A stretch of DNA of 64,000 bases from Pustulibacterium marinum (GTDB lineage: Bacteria > Bacteroidota > Bacteroidia > Flavobacteriales > Flavobacteriaceae): assembly GCF_900116665.1 (NCBI RefSeq), contig NZ_FPBK01000002.1:302360-366359 (forward strand). The letters run 5' to 3'. The notes beneath the pieces are model-generated. The model was not told the DNA's origin, did not search any database, and was given only the letters and a program-made list of their open reading frames with translations. This document shows positions 60,104 through 64,000 of this stretch, piece by piece. The position numbers and the translations under genes are program-made. The first letter of the stretch is position 1. Each line of letters starts with the position of its first letter.

Positions 60104-60721
60104 TTAATCTTGTTGAAGCTCTTCTGATTCATTTTCTGAAGGATTTTCAATTTCTGTTTCTTCAGTTTCTGCATGTTTTTCGGCAACTGTAATAGGTACA
60201 AATACTCTTGTTTTACCCCATCCAATAGCCATTTCTACATGTCCTTTTTCGTCATCAAAAACTATAGAGAGTGCATCCAAAGATTCTTTATCTGTTTCTG
60301 CCGGAACTTTTAGTCGTACAACATCTTGATTTGGATCATAGGTATAAGCTCCCCAAACATCAATATCATTGTTTAATATTACTGTCCACTCTTTTTTGTC
60401 TGGAATTGTAAATAAAGAATAGGTTCCTGATGTAATTAAAGAATCACCTATCATAACATCTTTGTAAAATTGGATTTCGGTAGCTTCATTAGCTCCTGTT
60501 CTCCATAATTTACCGTAAGGAGCAATTTCTTTACCAATACCTCTTCCTCTTAATTGAGGACGACCGTATAAAATTTTTATTACCGGACTGGCATTATTCT
60601 CTTGTCTATAATAAGAAATATCATGTGGACTTTTATCTAAGCCACTAAATTTTTGAGCTTGAACATTTGAAGAGAAGGTAATAAATACTAAAAGTGTAAC
60701 AATAATTGGAGTAATTTTCAT
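60104..60721 (-). CDS. DUF2911-domain secreted protein
   Basis: The 205-residue product has a signal peptide (to QAQ, 23) followed by the DUF2911 domain: SPHDISYYRQENNASPVIKI, YGRPQLRGRGIGKEIAPYGK, WRTGANEATEIQFYKDVMIG, TYSLFTIPDKKEWTVILN and WGAYTYDPNQDVVRLKV. The domain is common in secreted Bacteroidota proteins and its function is unknown. The C-terminal 25 residues are acidic and disordered. It is a single gene with its own terminator. Confidence 0.92.
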   Translation of the reverse strand: MKITPIIVTLLVFITFSSNVQAQKFSGLDKSPHDISYYRQENNASPVIKILYGRPQLRGRGIGKEIAPYGKLWRTGANEATEIQFYKDVMIGDSLITSGTYSLFTIPDKKEWTVILNNDIDVWGAYTYDPNQDVVRLKVPAETDKESLDALSIVFDDEKGHVEMAIGWGKTRVFVPITVAEKHAETEETEIENPSENESEELQQD

Positions 60722-60975
60722 AACTGAGATTTTGGGCGAATATCTAAAAAAAGTTTTGTCTATATTGTTAATGATTCTTTAAAATGAAAAAGGTTTAAAA
60801 CAGAAGACTTACATATTGCTTATTTTGATTATAATTAATAATATTAAAAATATCAATTAGAAGTCTTTTTATGTGTTTTATGTTTTGATTTGAAACCTAA
60901 ATTGATATTTTGGTTTTTAATTTGAAATATTAATTCGATATTTGATTTATAATAAGAACTTAAAATTAGATTACC

Positions 60976-62643
60976 ATGTGTGGAATTGTTTGTGCATTTG
61001 ATTTGAAAGAGCAGGCGGAAGATTTAAGACCTCAGTTATTAGAGATGTCTAAGAAAGTACGCCATCGTGGACCAGATTGGAGTGGAATCTATAGTAATGA
61101 TAAAGCGATCTTAACTCATGAAAGATTAGCTATTGTAGATCCGGCATCTGGGACACAGCCATTGTTTAGTGAAGATAAAAAATTGGTTTTAGCCGCTAAT
61201 GGTGAGATTTACAATCACCAGGCTTTGCGTGCACAATTAGGTAATTACAATTTCCAAACAAAGTCAGATTGTGAGGTGATTCTAGCATTATACAAGGAAA
61301 AAGGAGTGAATTTCGTAGATGAATTAAACGGAATTTTCGGCTTTGCAATATACGATGTTGAAAAAAATGAATATTTTATTGCGAGAGATCACATGGGAAT
61401 TATACCTTTGTATATAGGATGGGATCAAAACGGAACATTTTATGTTGCTTCTGAATTAAAAGCTTTAGAAGGAACTTGTAATAAAATTGAATTGTTTCCT
61501 CCAGGACATTATATGTCAAGTTCAACTGGTGAGTTTGTGAAATGGTATGAAAGAGATTGGATGTCTTACGATGCCGTAAAAGAAAACGAAACTAGTATTG
61601 AAGATCTTAGGGAAGCCTTAGAGAAATCAGTTCATAGACAATTAATGTCAGACGTTCCTTATGGTGTATTGTTATCAGGAGGATTAGATTCTTCGGTTAC
61701 TTCAGCAATTGCTAAAAAATATGCTCAAAAGCGTATAGAATCTGGTGATGCAGATGAAGCTTGGTGGCCAAGATTACATTCGTTTTCTGTAGGCTTAGAA
61801 GGATCTCCAGATTTGGCGGCAGCTCGTAAAGTTGCAGATCATATTGGAACAGTACATCATGAAATAAAATTTACAATACAAGAAGGATTAGATGCTATAA
61901 AAGATGTAATTTATCATTTGGAAACCTATGATATTACAACCGTAAGAGCTTCTACACCAATGTACTTAATGGCAAGAGTTATTAAGTCAATGGGAATCAA
62001 AATGGTACTTTCAGGCGAAGGTGCAGATGAGCTTTTCGGAGGTTATTTGTATTTTCATAAAGCGCCAAGTCCAAAGGACTTTCATGAAGAAACAGTACGT
62101 AAGCTAGATAAATTGCATATGTATGACTGTTTAAGAGCGAATAAATCTTTGGCAGCTTGGGGAATAGAAGGTAGAGTTCCCTTCTTAGATAAAGAATTTA
62201 TGGATGTGGCCATGAGGCTAAATCCAAAAGATAAAATGATTACTCCAGAAAAAATGGAGAAGTGGGTTGTTCGTAAAGCGTTTGAAGATTATTTACCGGA
62301 AAGCGTTGCATGGAGACAAAAAGAACAATTTTCTGACGGAGTAGGATATAGCTGGATTGATACTTTGAAAGAAGTAGTAAACAAAGAAGTATCAGACGAG
62401 CAAATGCAAAATGCTCATTTTAGATTTCCGGTACAGCCACCGAGAACTAAAGAAGAGTTCTATTACAGAACAATTTTTGAAGAGCATTTTCCAAGTGATG
62501 CAGCAGCGCTATGTGTACCTTCAGTGCCTTCCGTAGCTTGTAGCACGCCAATAGCTTTAGAGTGGGATGAAGCATTTAAAAACATGAATGAACCCTCAGG
62601 AAGAGCTATTACTAAGGTGCATACCGATGCGTATACATCTTAA
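60976..62643 (+). CDS. asnB: Asparagine synthase B (glutamine-hydrolysing)
   Basis: The 555-residue protein starts MCGIVCAFD, giving the N-terminal Cys nucleophile of class II glutamine amidotransferases, with RHRGPDWSG and NGEIYNH in the first 190 residues. The synthase half has the ATP-binding VLLSGGLDSSVTS, MVLSGEGADELFGGY and GRVPFLDKEF. It makes asparagine from aspartate with ATP, taking ammonia from glutamine. Length and domains match E. coli AsnB. It lies 361 bases before gyrB, with a terminator between. Confidence 0.97.
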   Translation: MCGIVCAFDLKEQAEDLRPQLLEMSKKVRHRGPDWSGIYSNDKAILTHERLAIVDPASGTQPLFSEDKKLVLAANGEIYNHQALRAQLGNYNFQTKSDCEVILALYKEKGVNFVDELNGIFGFAIYDVEKNEYFIARDHMGIIPLYIGWDQNGTFYVASELKALEGTCNKIELFPPGHYMSSSTGEFVKWYERDWMSYDAVKENETSIEDLREALEKSVHRQLMSDVPYGVLLSGGLDSSVTSAIAKKYAQKRIESGDADEAWWPRLHSFSVGLEGSPDLAAARKVADHIGTVHHEIKFTIQEGLDAIKDVIYHLETYDITTVRASTPMYLMARVIKSMGIKMVLSGEGADELFGGYLYFHKAPSPKDFHEETVRKLDKLHMYDCLRANKSLAAWGIEGRVPFLDKEFMDVAMRLNPKDKMITPEKMEKWVVRKAFEDYLPESVAWRQKEQFSDGVGYSWIDTLKEVVNKEVSDEQMQNAHFRFPVQPPRTKEEFYYRTIFEEHFPSDAAALCVPSVPSVACSTPIALEWDEAFKNMNEPSGRAITKVHTDAYTS

Positions 62644-62691
62644 TCTAGAAATGCAATTTATGTAATGTTGGATGGTTAATAAATTGGGACT

Positions 62692-62726
62692 AGGTGTTGT
62701 GAATTTCGCAGCACCTTTTCTTTTTA
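62692..62726 (+). terminator. Terminator of asnB
   Basis: AGGTGTTGTG pairs with CGCAGCACCT (two G-T pairs), loop AATTT, followed by TTTTCTTTTT. Confidence 0.85.
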
Positions 62727-62905
62727 TGACATTTCTAAAAGATTATTTAATTCAAAAAAATTCGATGTAAGCTCATTTTAACAAATCTTGTTAATAGGTG
62801 ATTCCAAAGAACTATGAATTCTTCAAAATTTGCCGTTTTAGAGCTTGTTTAAGCTACTTTCTCAGAAATAAACAATTGTTAATAATTTAAGACGTCAGAA
62901 ACTTA

Positions 62906-62941
62906 TTTGCTTTCATAATATAAGCTGAAATGTTATCTTTG
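62906..62941 (+). promoter_or_regulatory. Predicted promoter of gyrB (TTTG-N24-TATCTTTG)
   Basis: TATCTTTG at 62934-62941 is a full TANNTTTG match; TTTG at 62906-62909 lies 24 bases upstream. It gives a leader of about 60 bases before the gyrB ATG. Confidence 0.6.
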
Positions 62942-62951
62942 TAGATAAGCA

Positions 62952-62974
62952 TAAGAGGTGAACTAAGCCTCTTA
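62952..62974 (+). promoter_or_regulatory. Hairpin in the gyrB leader
   Basis: TAAGAGG pairs with CCTCTTA around the loop TGAACTAAG, just after the predicted transcription start. It has no T tract. It may stabilise the mRNA or affect translation; no known riboswitch matches. Confidence 0.45.
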
Positions 62975-63004
62975 CTACTAAAATCAAATTAATTACAAAG
63001 ATTT

Positions 63005-64000
63005 ATGAGCGAAGAAATTAAAAAGCAGTATTCCGCGGATAGTATTCAGGCGCTGGAAGGTATGGAGCACGTGCGTATGCGTCCTTCCATGTATATCGGA
63101 GATGTTGGAGTTAGAGGTTTACACCATTTAGTATATGAGGTTGTAGATAACTCTATAGATGAAGCTTTAGCAGGATATTGTGATAGAATTTCAGTTAGCA
63201 TAAATGAGGATAACTCAATTACTGTAGAGGATAATGGGCGTGGTATTCCAGTAGATCTTCATAAAAAAGAAGGTGTTTCTGCCCTTGAGGTTGTAATGAC
63301 CAAAATTGGTGCAGGAGGTAAGTTTGATAAAGATTCGTATAAAGTTTCCGGAGGTCTTCACGGTGTGGGGGTTTCCTGTGTGAACGCACTTTCAGATCAT
63401 TTAAGAGCAACAGTTCATAGAGATGGTAAGGTTTGGGAACAAGAATATGAAAGAGGAAAATCTTCATATCCTGTAAAAAACATTGGAGAAACCGATGTTA
63501 CAGGAACCATTGTAACTTTCAAGCCAGATGCTACAATTTTTCAACAAACCTTAGAATATAACTATGATACATTAGCCTCACGTATGCGTGAATTGGCATA
63601 CCTTAATAAAGGTATTAAAATTACGTTGACCGATAAGCGTGAGAAAAATGATGATGGAACTTTTGTAGGGGAAGAATTTTATTCTGAAGAAGGTCTGAAA
63701 GAATTTATCAAGTTCTTAGACGGAAATAGAGAAAGAATCATAGCAGACGTTATCGCTATGGAAGGGGAGAAAAACGGAATCCCTGTAGAAGTAGCTATGG
63801 TGTATAATTCATCTTATAGTGAAAATTTACATTCATATGTTAACAATATCAATACGCATGAAGGTGGTACGCACCTTAGTGGATTTAGACGTGGATTAAC
63901 AGCAACTTTGAAGAAATATGCTGACGAGTCTGGAATGTTAGATAAATTGAAGTTTGAAATTTCTGGTGATGATTTCCGTGAAGGTTTAACGGCTATTGTA
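63005..64000 (+). CDS. gyrB: DNA gyrase subunit B, N-terminal part (3' end outside window)
   Basis: 332 codons are present and the frame runs out of the window. The GHKL ATPase landmarks are clear: RMRPSMYIGDVGVRGLHHLV, EVVDNSIDEALAGYC (metal Asn and Glu), TVEDNGRGIPVD and SGGLHGVGVSCVNALSDHL (ATP lid), then the transducer region with NNINTHEGGTHLSGFRRGLT. GyrB supplies ATP hydrolysis for negative supercoiling together with GyrA. The start is the ATG of MSEEIKKQYSADSIQALEGM. gyrA is not in the window, which is usual for Bacteroidota. Confidence 0.98.
   Translation, partial: MSEEIKKQYSADSIQALEGMEHVRMRPSMYIGDVGVRGLHHLVYEVVDNSIDEALAGYCDRISVSINEDNSITVEDNGRGIPVDLHKKEGVSALEVVMTKIGAGGKFDKDSYKVSGGLHGVGVSCVNALSDHLRATVHRDGKVWEQEYERGKSSYPVKNIGETDVTGTIVTFKPDATIFQQTLEYNYDTLASRMRELAYLNKGIKITLTDKREKNDDGTFVGEEFYSEEGLKEFIKFLDGNRERIIADVIAMEGEKNGIPVEVAMVYNSSYSENLHSYVNNINTHEGGTHLSGFRRGLTATLKKYADESGMLDKLKFEISGDDFREGLTAIV

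Overview
The window looks like chromosomal DNA of a member of the Flavobacteriaceae (phylum Bacteroidota), probably marine. The grounds are SusC/SusD-type outer-membrane proteins, a GLPGLI-family protein, a PorinO/P-type porin, a propeller-containing one-piece two-component regulator, promoters of the flavobacterial TTG/TANNTTTG type, the absence of Shine-Dalgarno sites, and the style of the gyrB and asnB products. No rRNA or tRNA gene was seen.

Layout. 1-3960: end of a YfhO-like membrane protein, a glycosyltransferase, a polysaccharide flippase and a small lipoprotein. 3961-9822: an accessory island. A gene-free stretch leads into an array of six small AT-rich genes, all on the + strand, separated by near-identical 131-bp repeats. 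The two ends of each gene unit are inverted-complementary, AAC and GTT triplets lie a nearly constant 137-141 bp apart across the repeats, and each repeat ends in a predicted promoter. This is the architecture of integron gene cassettes without an integrase, and the last cassette encodes a TIR-domain protein. 9837-11072: a frameshifted gene and a GLPGLI protein. 11236-21646: a regulator, SusC, SusD, and a phosphodiesterase/alkaline-phosphatase fusion. The regulator has lost its phosphorelay residues; the locus looks built for organic phosphate rather than for glycans. 21733-24742: rlmF, then a REP-associated tyrosine transposase (RAYT) gene embedded in an array of about 14 REP hairpins, then a gene-free stretch rich in short repeats.

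24743-31063: an esterase, a DUF808 protein, a porin and an Omp85-like outer-membrane protein. 31064-32232: a gene-poor AT-rich stretch that holds a 116-nt element with six nested stems, a candidate structured RNA. 32233-42797: housekeeping and stress genes, including two acetyltransferases, gpmI, a one-cysteine thioredoxin-like lipoprotein, tatA, a PAP2 phosphatase, an O-methyltransferase, kynU, and a two-gene operon of an iron-sulfur photolyase-like protein with a DASH cryptochrome.

42942-51750: a surface-polysaccharide cluster with a FemAB/GNAT-like acyltransferase that lacks a normal start codon, a sugar aminotransferase, a flippase, a sulfotransferase, four glycosyltransferases and a 3,4-ketoisomerase. 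Together these suggest a sulfated glycan that contains a 3-amino-3,6-dideoxyhexose. 51783-64000: ftsE, a TPR protein with its partner outer-membrane barrel, an FUSC transporter, a DUF2911 protein, asnB and the 5' part of gyrB. Many convergent gene pairs are separated by clear bidirectional terminators.
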